Source: an uncultured Collinsella sp. (GTDB lineage Bacteria > Actinomycetota > Coriobacteriia > Coriobacteriales > Coriobacteriaceae). From it: a DNA stretch of 64,000 bases. Shown here piece after piece: positions 27,162-36,175 of this stretch. Made by a program: the position numbers and the translations under genes. Every line of letters starts with the position of its first letter. Position 1 is the stretch's first letter. The stretch lies in assembly GCA_958437935.1 (NCBI GenBank), contig CAUBPS010000011.1:19170-83169 (forward strand), read 5' to 3'. The notes beneath the pieces are model-generated. The model was not told the origin of the DNA and did not search any database. It saw nothing but the letters and a program-made list of their open reading frames with translations.

Positions 27162-28934
27162 ATGATTGAAACTGAGAACAAGGTGTATGCCCGTCGCTGC
27201 GAGAGCCATGTCGAGGCCCTGCGCCGCGCCGTTCCGGGCTGCATCGAGAAGGTCGAGTGGCAGTGCGAGGACCAGCTGACGATCACCGTCAAGCTGGACC
27301 GTCTGCCCGAGGCCGTCCACTACCTGTACTACGAGCGCTACGGCTGGATTCCCGTGATTGTCGGCAACGACGAGCGCAGCCTATGCGGCCGTTACGCCGT
27401 GTACTACGTCATCTCCATGGAGGGCGAGGACCCCGGCTGGGTGACCGTCCGTGCCGAGGTCGACCCCGCCAAGATGACGTTCCCGAGCGTGACCCCGTTT
27501 GTCCCCGCCTGCGTGTGGGGCGAGCGCGAGCTGCGCGATATGTTCGGCCTGATTCCCGAGGGTCTGCCCGACCGCCGTCGCCTGGTGCTTCCCGACGATT
27601 GGCCCAGCGGGCTGTACCCGTTGCGCAAGGATTCGATGGATTACCGTTTCCGCCCCGCCCCCGCGAGCGACATGGAAAACTACGAATTCCTGGCCGACAC
27701 CAAGGGCAAGGAGACCACGCTCGTCCCCATGGGACCGCTGCACATCACCTCCGACGAGCCCGGCCACTTCCGCCTGTTCGTGGAGGGCGAGACGATCGTC
27801 GACGCCGACTACCGCCTGTTCTACGTGCATCGCGGTATGGAGAAGGTCGCCGAGACGCGCCTGAACTATGACGCCGTGACGTTCCTTGCCGACCGTATCT
27901 GCGGTATTTGCGGCTGCGCCCACTCGGTGGCCTACGCCGAGGCTGTCGAGCGCGCCCAGGGCATTCACGTCCCGCCGCGCGCGCAGTACATCCGCGCCAT
28001 CATGCTCGAGGTCGAGCGCCTGCACTCGCACCTGCTCAACATTGGCCTCGCATCGCACTACACCGGCTTCGATTCCGGCTTCCAGCAGTTCTTCCGCGTT
28101 CGCGAGAAGTCCATGGACCTGGCCGAGAAACTCAGCGGTCACCGCAAGACCTATGGCCTCAATGTGATCGGTGGCGTGCGTCGCGACATCTTGGCCGAGC
28201 AGAAGCTCTCCACGCTCACGACCATCCACCAGCTGCGCTCCGAGGTCCAGGAGCTCGTCGACGTTTTGCTCTCCACGCCCAACTTTATTGAGCGCACGAG
28301 CGGCATCGGCATTCTCGATCGTAAGATCGCCCGCGACTTTTCGCCGGTCGGCCCGCTCATGCGTGGCTCGGGCTATGCCCGCGACGTGCGCTTTGACCAT
28401 CCCTTCGACGGCTACGCCGATCCGGACGTCCAAAAGATGCACGCTGCTACGGCCGACACCTGCGATGCCTTCGGCCGTACCGCCGTTCGCATCCAGGAGG
28501 TCTACGATTCGATCGACATGATCGAGACCATGCTCGAGAACTGCCCGTCGGGTCCCATCCTCACCACGGATTGGGAGTACACCCCGCACAAGTACGCCAT
28601 CGGCGCCACCGAGGCGCCGCGTGGCGAGGACGTGCACTGGGCCATGCTCGGCAACAACCAGAAGTGCTACCGCTGGCGCGCCAAGGCCGCCACGTACAGC
28701 AACTGGCCGGTCCTGCGCTACATGTTCCGCGGCAACACCGTGGGCGACGCGGCGCTGATCGTCGGTTCGCTCGACCCGTGCTACTCCTGCACCGACCGCG
28801 TGACGGTGACCGATGTCGCCGCCAAGCGCGACCACGTGCTCGACAAGGAGCAGTTCGAGAACGTCTGGCGCGACAAGTCGCCGCTTGCGGGCGAGGGCAC
28901 CATGGCCGCTCCGCTCGATGAGGAGGCGCTCTAA
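27162..28934 (+). CDS. hyfG: Hydrogenase-4 large [NiFe] subunit (NuoC-NuoD fusion)
   Basis: The 590-residue catalytic subunit reduces protons to H2. The N-terminal ~170 residues are a NuoC-like domain (WGERELRDMFGLIPEGLPDRRRLVLPDDW). The rest is NuoD/HycE-like. The two nickel-ligand motifs are intact: RICGICGCAHSVAYAEA near residue 245 and DPCYSCTDR near residue 537, the second of the DPCxxCxxR form used in group 4 hydrogenases. A tail of about 50 residues follows that motif and would be the peptide removed by HycI. It overlaps no neighbour but is only 1 bp before hyfH. Confidence 0.95.
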   Translation: MIETENKVYARRCESHVEALRRAVPGCIEKVEWQCEDQLTITVKLDRLPEAVHYLYYERYGWIPVIVGNDERSLCGRYAVYYVISMEGEDPGWVTVRAEVDPAKMTFPSVTPFVPACVWGERELRDMFGLIPEGLPDRRRLVLPDDWPSGLYPLRKDSMDYRFRPAPASDMENYEFLADTKGKETTLVPMGPLHITSDEPGHFRLFVEGETIVDADYRLFYVHRGMEKVAETRLNYDAVTFLADRICGICGCAHSVAYAEAVERAQGIHVPPRAQYIRAIMLEVERLHSHLLNIGLASHYTGFDSGFQQFFRVREKSMDLAEKLSGHRKTYGLNVIGGVRRDILAEQKLSTLTTIHQLRSEVQELVDVLLSTPNFIERTSGIGILDRKIARDFSPVGPLMRGSGYARDVRFDHPFDGYADPDVQKMHAATADTCDAFGRTAVRIQEVYDSIDMIETMLENCPSGPILTTDWEYTPHKYAIGATEAPRGEDVHWAMLGNNQKCYRWRAKAATYSNWPVLRYMFRGNTVGDAALIVGSLDPCYSCTDRVTVTDVAAKRDHVLDKEQFENVWRDKSPLAGEGTMAAPLDEEAL

Positions 28935-28935
28935 T

Positions 28936-29652
28936 ATGCTGAAGCTTTGGAAGGTTAACGCCAAGGCCGGCGACGCGACGGTCAAGTACCCGTTTGCGCC
29001 GTTTCCCACCAACAAGGACATGCGCGGCAAGCCCGAGCACAACGCCGAGCTCTGCATCGCCTGCGGTGCCTGCGGCGTGGCGTGCCCGGCCGATGCCATT
29101 CGCATGGACACCGACCTTGCGGCCGATACCATCACCTGGTCGATCGACTACGGTCGCTGCATCTTCTGCGGCCGCTGCGAGGAGGCCTGCCCCATGGAGG
29201 CCATCAAGCTCACCGAGGAGTTTGAGCTGGCCGTCATGAGCAAGGACGACCTCACCAGCAAGAGTGTCTATACGCTCGAGCATTGCTCGCGCTGCGGCAA
29301 GCCGTTCGCTCCGCACAAGGAGATTGACTACGCTAAGCGCCTGCTGCAAAAGGCCGGCGGCATGGAGGCCGAGCAGGCTGCCCGCACCGTCGGTATGTGC
29401 CAGGAGTGCAAGCGCGAGCTCGACGCCCTGCGCGCCGCCTCAGCCGTAAAGACCGGCAACGCGCGCGGCATGGCTGCCAACGAGACGCTTGCGCCCGGTG
29501 AGCCCCAGGGCCCCGGCATGGAGTATCTGGGCGGCCACGGCGTGAACCCGGAGTATATCGACCGCGAGCTCAACCCCGATGCGCCCGAGATTCCCGCCGG
29601 TCCTGCGCCGGTCGAGGGCATCATCATGGATTTTGATACGAAGGAGGAGTAA
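28936..29652 (+). CDS. hyfH: Hydrogenase-4 ferredoxin subunit H (NuoI-like)
   Basis: The 238-residue protein has two classic [4Fe-4S] motifs, CIACGACGVACP (about residue 39) and CIFCGRCEEACP (about 76), carrying electrons between HycB and the small subunit HyfI. A C-terminal part has two further CxxC pairs (CSRCGKPFAPHKE and CQECKRE), as in HycF/HyfH, then about 70 extra residues rich in Gly/Pro, so it is longer than the roughly 180-residue enterobacterial protein. The ATG at 28936 follows the hyfG stop directly; an in-frame upstream ATG lies inside hyfG. Confidence 0.92.
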   Translation: MLKLWKVNAKAGDATVKYPFAPFPTNKDMRGKPEHNAELCIACGACGVACPADAIRMDTDLAADTITWSIDYGRCIFCGRCEEACPMEAIKLTEEFELAVMSKDDLTSKSVYTLEHCSRCGKPFAPHKEIDYAKRLLQKAGGMEAEQAARTVGMCQECKRELDALRAASAVKTGNARGMAANETLAPGEPQGPGMEYLGGHGVNPEYIDRELNPDAPEIPAGPAPVEGIIMDFDTKEE

Positions 29653-29654
29653 CC

Positions 29655-30437
29655 ATGGCCGAACCCACGCTTTTGCCCGAGCGGCTTCAGTACCGCCCGA
29701 CCAAGATCGAGCTCGACGAGAGCATCGAGAAGGCCAAGGCGACCCTTCTTAAGAAGATCAAGCGCTCGGTGTACGTCTACCGCGTTGACTGCGGCGGCTG
29801 CAACGGCTGCGAGATCGAGATCTTCGGTTCCATCACGCCCGTCTTCGACGTCGAGCGTTTTGGCATCAAGGTCGTGCCCTCGCCCCGTCACGCCGATGTG
29901 CTGCTGTACACCGGCGCCGTGACGCGTGCCATGCGCATGCCGGCCCTGCGCGCCTTTGAGGCCGCACCCGATCCCAAGATCGTGGTGTCCTATGGCGCGT
30001 GCGGCTGCACCGGTGGCATCTTCTACGACAACTACTGCGTCTGGGGCGGCACGGACAAGATTCTGCCGGTCGATGTCTACATCCCCGGCTGCCCGCCCAG
30101 CCCCGCGCAGACCGTCTACGGCTTTGCCATGGCGCTCGGTCTGCTGGACCAAAAGCTCCATGCCGAGACCACGGTGGAGGCCGCCGGCGAGCAGGCCGAT
30201 ATCCTGCACCCCGGCGTGCCGTACAAGCTGCGTGTTGCCATCGAGCGCGAGGCTCGCGCCATGAGCGGCTACCGTTACGGCCGCGACCTGGCCAACGAGT
30301 TTATGGATACGCTCGAGGGTGCACCCAAGGGCGATATCCGCGGTGCCATGGCGCTGCTCATCGACAAGCAAGATGATCCTCGCCGCGTTGAGGTCTACTC
30401 GGCGCTGCAGGATTTGGTGCTGGCCGGAGGTCGCTAG
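29655..30437 (+). CDS. hyfI: Hydrogenase-4 small subunit (NuoB-like)
   Basis: The 260-residue small subunit holds the [4Fe-4S] cluster nearest the [NiFe] site. Ligand motifs are DCGGCNGCEIEIF (near residue 50), SYGACGCTGGIF and YIPGCPPSPAQ. The short form without a twin-arginine signal is typical of cytoplasm-facing group 4 enzymes. GGAGGAG precedes the start, and it abuts hycH with no gap. Confidence 0.94.
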   Translation: MAEPTLLPERLQYRPTKIELDESIEKAKATLLKKIKRSVYVYRVDCGGCNGCEIEIFGSITPVFDVERFGIKVVPSPRHADVLLYTGAVTRAMRMPALRAFEAAPDPKIVVSYGACGCTGGIFYDNYCVWGGTDKILPVDVYIPGCPPSPAQTVYGFAMALGLLDQKLHAETTVEAAGEQADILHPGVPYKLRVAIEREARAMSGYRYGRDLANEFMDTLEGAPKGDIRGAMALLIDKQDDPRRVEVYSALQDLVLAGGR

Positions 30438-31019
30438 ATGGAGCTCACGGACCGCTCTGGTTACTTTGCGGGCCCCGGCATGCTCGGCGGCTCTTTTGGC
30501 GATGCCTCGCGCGCAAGCGACGAGGCCGCCGAGGGCGTCGCCGACCCCTGCCTGGGCCATGCGCCCGACCAGGTGGTCTTCTACGAGCTCACGCGTAAGT
30601 TTGTGGAGACCGAGGAAGACGTTCCCCAGGAGGCCTGCGACGTGCTGTACTACACGCTCGCCGTGGGCCACCACACCGGCGTGCTCGACTGCTTTGAGCC
30701 GCGCCTGTCGGTGCCGGTGGATGTGTTCTATTCGCTCGTCGATACGCTGCCGGAGGGGGAGGCCAAAACCAAGTTTGAAGCCATCCGCTCCTTTGGTGAG
30801 TGCCAGCTCGACAAGGCGGCGGTGCCGTCGCTGCTCGAGGCCTGCGATGCGCTGCTCGACGAGCGCGGTTTTCGCGGGTCGGCCAAGGCCGGCATCTCGG
30901 TGTTCGACGACGACTTTGGCCTGCATGCCCAGCAGGTCGCGTTCTTAATGAAGTTCCGCGATCTGGTTGAGCGCGTGCGCGATGTGTCGGGCGTGTATCT
31001 GACGGGAAGGTTGCAGTAA
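30438..31019 (+). CDS. hycH: HycH-family formate hydrogenlyase assembly protein
   Basis: The 193-residue soluble protein matches HycH/HyfJ in length, position and the segments VVFYELTRKFVETEEDVP and DVLYYTLAVGHHTGVLDCF. HycH is required for maturation of hydrogenase-3, though its molecular action is not well defined. A 35-residue Gly/Asp-rich start precedes the conserved part. Its stop overlaps the next ATG by one base (TAATG). Confidence 0.82.
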   Translation: MELTDRSGYFAGPGMLGGSFGDASRASDEAAEGVADPCLGHAPDQVVFYELTRKFVETEEDVPQEACDVLYYTLAVGHHTGVLDCFEPRLSVPVDVFYSLVDTLPEGEAKTKFEAIRSFGECQLDKAAVPSLLEACDALLDERGFRGSAKAGISVFDDDFGLHAQQVAFLMKFRDLVERVRDVSGVYLTGRLQ

Positions 31020-31522
31020 TGGGTCACGTTGTGGATGGACGTGTGAACGGCGCCCCGTTTGCGGGTATCGTACTCACTGCGGGAAGCGTGCTGCGTGCCG
31101 ACGATGCCGCCGGCCCTGTGCTCTCCAAAAAGATGGAGGACGCGCCCATCGCCGGTTGGTACACCATCGACGGCGGCCAAACGCCCGAGGATGACATCAT
31201 CGAGGTCAAGCGCGAGCGTCCGCCGCGTCTGGTTTTGGTCGATGCCGCCGACATGGCGCTGCCCGTCGGGTCCATCCGCTTGCTCGACAAGCGCGATGTG
31301 GCCCGCAAGTCGATGTTCACCACGCATTCGCTTCCTTTGTCGATTCTGATCGAGGAAATCGAGCAATCGTGCGAAGATATCGTCTTCATAGGGATTCAGC
31401 CGGGCGATACGGAGTTCTACAACCCCATGTCCCCGGAAGTCTTTGACGCCGTCGACGCCGTGTACGACGCCGTGGCCGCCAACGACTTTTCCCACTTTGT
31501 CCGCTTGGGGCAAGAGCAATAG
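31019..31522 (+). CDS. hycI: Hydrogenase maturation endopeptidase HycI
   Basis: The 167-residue protease should cleave the HyfG C-terminal tail after nickel insertion. Family motifs are visible: TAGSVLRADDAAGPVL (GNxLxxDDGxG-like, with one metal-binding Asp), LVDAADM (second Asp) and TTHSLPLSILIEEI (metal-binding His). IFIGIQP-type sequence follows at about residue 123. It starts within the hycH stop codon. It has a 15-residue N-terminal extension relative to E. coli HycI. Confidence 0.9.
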   Translation: MGHVVDGRVNGAPFAGIVLTAGSVLRADDAAGPVLSKKMEDAPIAGWYTIDGGQTPEDDIIEVKRERPPRLVLVDAADMALPVGSIRLLDKRDVARKSMFTTHSLPLSILIEEIEQSCEDIVFIGIQPGDTEFYNPMSPEVFDAVDAVYDAVAANDFSHFVRLGQEQ

Positions 31523-31561
31523 AAGCGCTTGTCCCTGCTGATTAGGAAAGAAGTGATTGAC

Positions 31562-32401
31562 ATGGCAGATTCCAAGGTGGAGTATCCCGCTCCCGATTGC
31601 CTGGCGCCCGCCGCGATCGAGGCCAAGACCGAGGTTGCCGGCGTGACCAAGGCTAACCTGCCGGTCGCTAAGGCCTTTCTGTTGGCAATGTTCGCCGGTG
31701 CGTTCATCGCCTTCGGCGGCCTGTTCTTTACGGTGTTCTTGAGCGATAGCACGCTCGGCTGGGGCGCTCAGCGTGTCGTGGGCGGCCTGTGCTTTTGCTT
31801 GGGCCTGGTGCTCGTGCTGGTGTGCGGTGCTGAGCTGTTCACCGGCAATTCGCTTATGGTCTGCGCGCTCAAGAGCAATAAGATCACCCTGGTCCAGATG
31901 CTCAAAGCTTGGGTCGTCGTATGGGTCGGTAACTTTGTCGGTGCCCTGTTCATCGTCTTTTTGGTGTACATGGCCGGCATTTACAAGCTCAACGGCGAGG
32001 CGGTCGCCAATTCCATGGTGAGCGTCGCCGCCGGCAAGGTGACGATCGACTGGGTGACGATCTTCTTCCGCGGCATCCTGTGCAACATCTTTGTGTGCCT
32101 GGCCGTGTGGATCGGTACCGCCGGCAAGACCGTGGTCGATAAGGTCGTGGGCATTTTGTTGCCCATTGCCGCGTTTGTGGCCTGCGGTTTTGAGCACTGC
32201 GTTGCCAACATGTACTTTTTGCCCATGGGCGCCGTGATGCATGCATGCGGCTACGGTGCCAAGGTCGCCGGCGCCGATGCGCTCAACGCCGCGGGCATTG
32301 CGTTCAACCTGTCCGCCGCCACGCTGGGCAACATCGTGGGCGGCGCGGTTCTGGTCGCGCTCGGCTACTGGTTTATCTACGCCAAGAAGTCCGAGGCGTA
32401 A
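31562..32401 (+). CDS. focA: Formate/nitrite transporter family channel (FocA-like)
   Basis: The 279-residue protein has six hydrophobic segments and the FNT fold features, for example LLAMFAGAFIAFGGLFFTVF at the first helix and GFEHCVANMYFLPMGA near residue 210, where the conserved histidine sits. Neighbouring formate hydrogenlyase makes formate the expected substrate. The ATG at 31562 is preceded by GGAAAGAAG; an earlier ATG at 31529 is less likely. It is the last gene of the run and is followed by a terminator at 32424. Confidence 0.9.
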   Translation: MADSKVEYPAPDCLAPAAIEAKTEVAGVTKANLPVAKAFLLAMFAGAFIAFGGLFFTVFLSDSTLGWGAQRVVGGLCFCLGLVLVLVCGAELFTGNSLMVCALKSNKITLVQMLKAWVVVWVGNFVGALFIVFLVYMAGIYKLNGEAVANSMVSVAAGKVTIDWVTIFFRGILCNIFVCLAVWIGTAGKTVVDKVVGILLPIAAFVACGFEHCVANMYFLPMGAVMHACGYGAKVAGADALNAAGIAFNLSAATLGNIVGGAVLVALGYWFIYAKKSEA

Positions 32402-32423
32402 GGTATCGTCTGTTTGACGTTAG

Positions 32424-32459
32424 GCCTCCCGCGGGGCGTTGCCGTGCGGGAGGCTTTTT
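32424..32459 (+). terminator. Terminator closing the formate hydrogenlyase operon
   Basis: GCCTCCCGC (32424-32432) pairs with GCGGGAGGC (32446-32454) and is followed by TTTTT. Confidence 0.9.
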
Positions 32460-32523
32460 GGGTCTGGGGCTCGATGCCGGGCTTTTGGCCTGTTGTGTTT
32501 GGCTGGTGAAAGGGGTAATCGAG

Positions 32524-34641
32524 ATGGCATCTGATGCTGAGCGTACCGGTCGCACCGTGGTGACCACGTGCGGGGGATGCTATGCCGATTGCGCCTTTGC
32601 GGCCCATGTTGAGGATGGGCGCGTGGTGGCCGAGCTGCCGGTTGTCGGGCATCCGTGCGCGGCGCGGGCCCTATGCGCCCGAGGGCGGCATCGCCTGTCC
32701 ATGCCATTTGACGAGCGTGATCGTATCTTGCACCCCATGCGCCGCCGCGAGGATGGCACGGGGTTCGACGCGGTGAGCTGGGACGAGGCGTTTGCACAGA
32801 TTGCTGAGCGCCTTGCGGGGATTATTGACGAGCATGGCGCCCGTGCGCTGGGCATGACACTTGGCGTGCCCTCGTTCGACCGTTATTGGGCCTATCGTTT
32901 TATGCACGCGCTGGGATCTCCCAACGTGTACGGTGCCGACGGCGCCTGCGAGGTGAGCCGCCTGACCGGCTGGGAGCACAGCTTGGGCTACAGCCCGGCC
33001 TCCGACCTGTCCCATACCGATTGCATCGTGTACCTGGGGCGCTCTATCGTGGATTCGTCGACGATGGGTGCGGTCGATGCTTTGAACGATGCCCGTCGGC
33101 GCGGGGCCAAGATTATTGTGGTTGATCCGCGGCGCAGCGGTTCGGCCGCGCTTGCCGACCGCTGGCTGCGCGTGCGTCCTGGCTGCGACTTGGCGTTGCT
33201 GCTGGGTATTGCCCACATTTTGATAACCGAGGACCTGTACGATCGCGACTTTGTGGCCCGCTATACCACGGGCTTTGATGAGTTGGCGCGGGCGGCTGTC
33301 GCCTGGACGCCCGAGTGGGCCGAGTCGATGTGCGATGTGCCGGCCGAAGAGATTGTTGCGACGGCGCGCGATTTGGCTGCTGCGGCGCCTGCCGCCGTGG
33401 TCGACGCGGGCTTTCACGGTGGTATCGGCATTGCGTATGCCAACAGTACCCAGACGGCGCGCGCTATCTGCCTGGTCGATGTGCTGCTGGGCTGCCTGGG
33501 GCATGCGGGCGGTGCGCTCAACCCGTCGACGCCGCTCGCGCTGGGCGACTTGGACCCCGCACACTTTGCGATGCCGCCGGTGCCGTGTGAACCCAAGTTG
33601 GGCTCCGAGCGCTATCCGCTCGTCGATCCGGTGCGCGGTCTGTGCACGACGATCGGCCAGTCCATTCTTGCCGGCGACCTGCGCGGGCTCATCGTCTATG
33701 CCAGCAACCCCGGTGCGGGTTACGGTAATGCGCAGGCTTGGCTGGATATTTTGAGGCAGCTCGATCTGCTCGTGACCATCGATATTCGCTGGTCTGAGAC
33801 GGCGCGTGTGTCCGATTACGTGCTGCCCGACGTGACGTATCTTGAGGCAGACCGCGGCGTGGGCACGGTGATGGGCGTAAATGACGCGCGCGTGTTCTAC
33901 CGCAACGCCGTGTTGCCTGTGTTGCATGACGATACACGCCCCGGTCGGGAGATCTTTACCGGTCTGGCGCAGGCGTGTGGTGTGGGGGAGTACTTCCGGT
34001 TTACGTCCGACGACCTGGCGGCGGCCCAGGTGGCTCCGTTTGGGATTGACTTGGACGAGCTCAAGGCTCGCGGTTGGGCCGACACGGGTGTGGTGCTGCC
34101 AGCACGTTCGGGCGAGCCGGTGATTCCGCTCGACGGCGGCAAGATTGCGCTGGCAAGCGACGTGTGGGAGCGCGCTGGTTTGGGTCGTGTGCCCGGCTGG
34201 ATTGCCCCGATGGTGGAGCCGGGGCCGGGGATGTTTCGCCTCATTAGCGGCAATCGGCCCTTCGAGTCGCATACGTCGCGCAGGCTCGCTGCGGCCGGTG
34301 CTGCCGAGGCGGGCTCCGACTTGGACGCCGTGCAGATGAATGCCGACGTCGCCGCGCGTATGGGCATCGCCAGCGGCGAGGTCGTCGAGCTCGTGAGCGA
34401 CATGGGGCGCGATCGCGTGCGCGTGGAGACCACGCCCTATCTGCATCCGACGTGCATCTTCACCTCGGCCGCTCCCGGCGGGCGTTCGTTTGGCGCCGAT
34501 GCCGGTGGCGCTCAAGCCTTGGGCGTGGGTCCGCTCGACCATACGCCGTTGCGTTGGGACCCGTTGACGGGCGCTGCGCTCACCCAGGAAAACGCCGTTC
34601 GCGTAGAAAAGATCGCGGCACGCGAGGATAATAGCGATTGA
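32524..34641 (+). CDS. Molybdopterin-dependent oxidoreductase, DMSO reductase family (orphan)
   Basis: The 705-residue protein resembles the catalytic subunit of thiosulfate/polysulfide-type reductases and formate dehydrogenase-like proteins. TTCGGCYADC near residues 14-23 with a later ALCARG cysteine binds a [4Fe-4S] cluster. The likely Mo ligand is the cysteine in GADGACEVSR (about residue 142), so it is not a selenoprotein. NPGAGYGNAQAW and the GSDL...PGGRSFGADAGG region match MGD-binding segments. No signal peptide is seen. It has no adjacent Fe-S or membrane partner, so its electron partner and substrate cannot be named. It is placed between focA and selA. The start at 32524 has GAAAGGGG upstream; the frame is open earlier only across focA and its terminator. 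Confidence 0.8.
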   Translation: MASDAERTGRTVVTTCGGCYADCAFAAHVEDGRVVAELPVVGHPCAARALCARGRHRLSMPFDERDRILHPMRRREDGTGFDAVSWDEAFAQIAERLAGIIDEHGARALGMTLGVPSFDRYWAYRFMHALGSPNVYGADGACEVSRLTGWEHSLGYSPASDLSHTDCIVYLGRSIVDSSTMGAVDALNDARRRGAKIIVVDPRRSGSAALADRWLRVRPGCDLALLLGIAHILITEDLYDRDFVARYTTGFDELARAAVAWTPEWAESMCDVPAEEIVATARDLAAAAPAAVVDAGFHGGIGIAYANSTQTARAICLVDVLLGCLGHAGGALNPSTPLALGDLDPAHFAMPPVPCEPKLGSERYPLVDPVRGLCTTIGQSILAGDLRGLIVYASNPGAGYGNAQAWLDILRQLDLLVTIDIRWSETARVSDYVLPDVTYLEADRGVGTVMGVNDARVFYRNAVLPVLHDDTRPGREIFTGLAQACGVGEYFRFTSDDLAAAQVAPFGIDLDELKARGWADTGVVLPARSGEPVIPLDGGKIALASDVWERAGLGRVPGWIAPMVEPGPGMFRLISGNRPFESHTSRRLAAAGAAEAGSDLDAVQMNADVAARMGIASGEVVELVSDMGRDRVRVETTPYLHPTCIFTSAAPGGRSFGADAGGAQALGVGPLDHTPLRWDPLTGAALTQENAVRVEKIAAREDNSD

Positions 34642-34646
34642 TTGAC

Positions 34647-34667
34647 TCAGCCGATCGAATTGGCTGA
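34647..34667. promoter_or_regulatory. Small hairpin before selA
   Basis: TCAGCC pairs with GGCTGA across a 9-base AT/GC segment, followed by TAGTTTGA. It could be a weak terminator of the preceding gene or a leader element of selA. No further signal was recognised in the 76-bp gap. Confidence 0.35.
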
Positions 34668-34717
34668 TAGTTTGACGTTCGAACGATTGATTCACCTTTG
34701 GTTTTGAAAGGTCGCAC

Positions 34718-36175
34718 ATGAGCGATAGCCAGAACATGTCCGATGAGGTACGCGCCCGCCTTCGCGCTATTCCTTCCGTCAACGAGCTGCTTGCAGAGTG
34801 GCCGGTTGTGAAGGCGGCGGGGGAGACCTGCGACGCGGTGGTGCATGTCGCCGTCACGGCCGAGCTCGATGAGGAGCGCGCTGCGATTCGTGCCGGCGCC
34901 GCCCCGCGTTCCAAGCGCGAGCTGGCCTCGGCCATCGGGTGGCGTGCGCATCGCTCCGCGCTGCCGAGCCTGCGTCCCGCCGTCAACGCCACGGGTGTGG
35001 TTATCCATACCAATTTGGGTCGCGCCCCGCTCGCGGAGTCGGCCGCCAAGGCCGTGGCCGAGGTCGCGCGCGGCTACAGCACGCTCGAGTACAGCGTGGA
35101 CACCTGCTCGCGCGGGTCGCGCAAGGAGCACGCCGCGCAGCTCATCCGCTCGCTTACCGGTGCCGAGGACGCACTGGTCGTTAACAATAACGCCGCCGCC
35201 GTGCTGCTGGTGCTGGCGACCCATGCCGCAGGCAGGGAGGTTATCGTCAGCCGCGGCGAGCTTGTCGAGATTGGCGGCAGCTTCCGCATCCCCGATGTCA
35301 TGGCGGCTTCGGGCGCCAAACTCGTCGAGGTCGGCGCTACCAACCGCACGCATTTGGGCGACTACGAGCGCGCCATTACGCCCGATACGGCGATGATCCT
35401 TAAGGTTCATCCTTCCAACTATCGCATCGAGGGTTTTCACGAGGAGGTGGGTTCTCGGGAGCTTGCGGCGCTTGCTCACAAGCATGGCCTGCTGTTCTAC
35501 GAGGACCAGGGCTCGGGCGCGCTATTGCCTGACGACATCCTGGTTCGTGGCGGCGAGGAAACCACGCCGGCTTCGGTTTCTGCAGGGCTCGATCTGGTGT
35601 CGTGCTCGGGCGATAAACTGCTGGGCGCGGCACAGGCGGGCATCATCATGGGCCGTCGCGATCTGGTCCAGGCCTGTGGGTCGCATCCGCTCATGCGCGC
35701 TCTGCGTCCGGGTAAACTGGCTCTGTCGGCGCTCGAGGCCACGCTGCGTATCTACATGGATGGCGCCGATGTTGCCCATCGCGATATTCCGGTGCTCAGC
35801 ATGCTTACACTGCCACAGGCTCATTTGGAGCGACGTGCCCGTAAGCTGCGTGATTGTATGGTCGCCGGGCTCGATAAGGCTGGTTGCCCGTGTGCCGTTG
35901 AGTTGGAGATTGTCGAGGAATCGTCGACCCCCGGTGGCGGCTCGCTGCCTACCGTGGAGCTGCCCACGATGTGCGTTGCCGTGCGTCTTGTTGACGAGCG
36001 CCTGACGGTCGACGCGCTCAAGCGCTCGCTTGTCCAGGACTTCGACACGCCGGTCGTCACGCGCACCTCGCACGACCGCATTCTGTTTGATGTGCGCACG
36101 CTCGTTGGCGACCGCGATATCGAGACGGCGGCATCGACACTCGTCGCGTGCGTTGAGAAGGCGATTGCTCGATGA
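34718..36175 (+). CDS. selA: L-seryl-tRNA(Sec) selenium transferase
   Basis: This PLP enzyme converts Ser-tRNA(Sec) to Sec-tRNA(Sec) using selenophosphate. The 485-residue protein shows VNATGVVIHTNLGRAPL (about residue 88), HPSNYRIEGF, DQGSGAL and CSGDKLLGAAQAGII with the PLP-binding lysine. GAAAGGTCG precedes the ATG. It overlaps selB by 4 bases (ATGA). With selB and tRNA-Sec it makes a compact decoding cassette serving at least fdhF. selD is not present in this window. Confidence 0.95.
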   Translation: MSDSQNMSDEVRARLRAIPSVNELLAEWPVVKAAGETCDAVVHVAVTAELDEERAAIRAGAAPRSKRELASAIGWRAHRSALPSLRPAVNATGVVIHTNLGRAPLAESAAKAVAEVARGYSTLEYSVDTCSRGSRKEHAAQLIRSLTGAEDALVVNNNAAAVLLVLATHAAGREVIVSRGELVEIGGSFRIPDVMAASGAKLVEVGATNRTHLGDYERAITPDTAMILKVHPSNYRIEGFHEEVGSRELAALAHKHGLLFYEDQGSGALLPDDILVRGGEETTPASVSAGLDLVSCSGDKLLGAAQAGIIMGRRDLVQACGSHPLMRALRPGKLALSALEATLRIYMDGADVAHRDIPVLSMLTLPQAHLERRARKLRDCMVAGLDKAGCPCAVELEIVEESSTPGGGSLPTVELPTMCVAVRLVDERLTVDALKRSLVQDFDTPVVTRTSHDRILFDVRTLVGDRDIETAASTLVACVEKAIAR

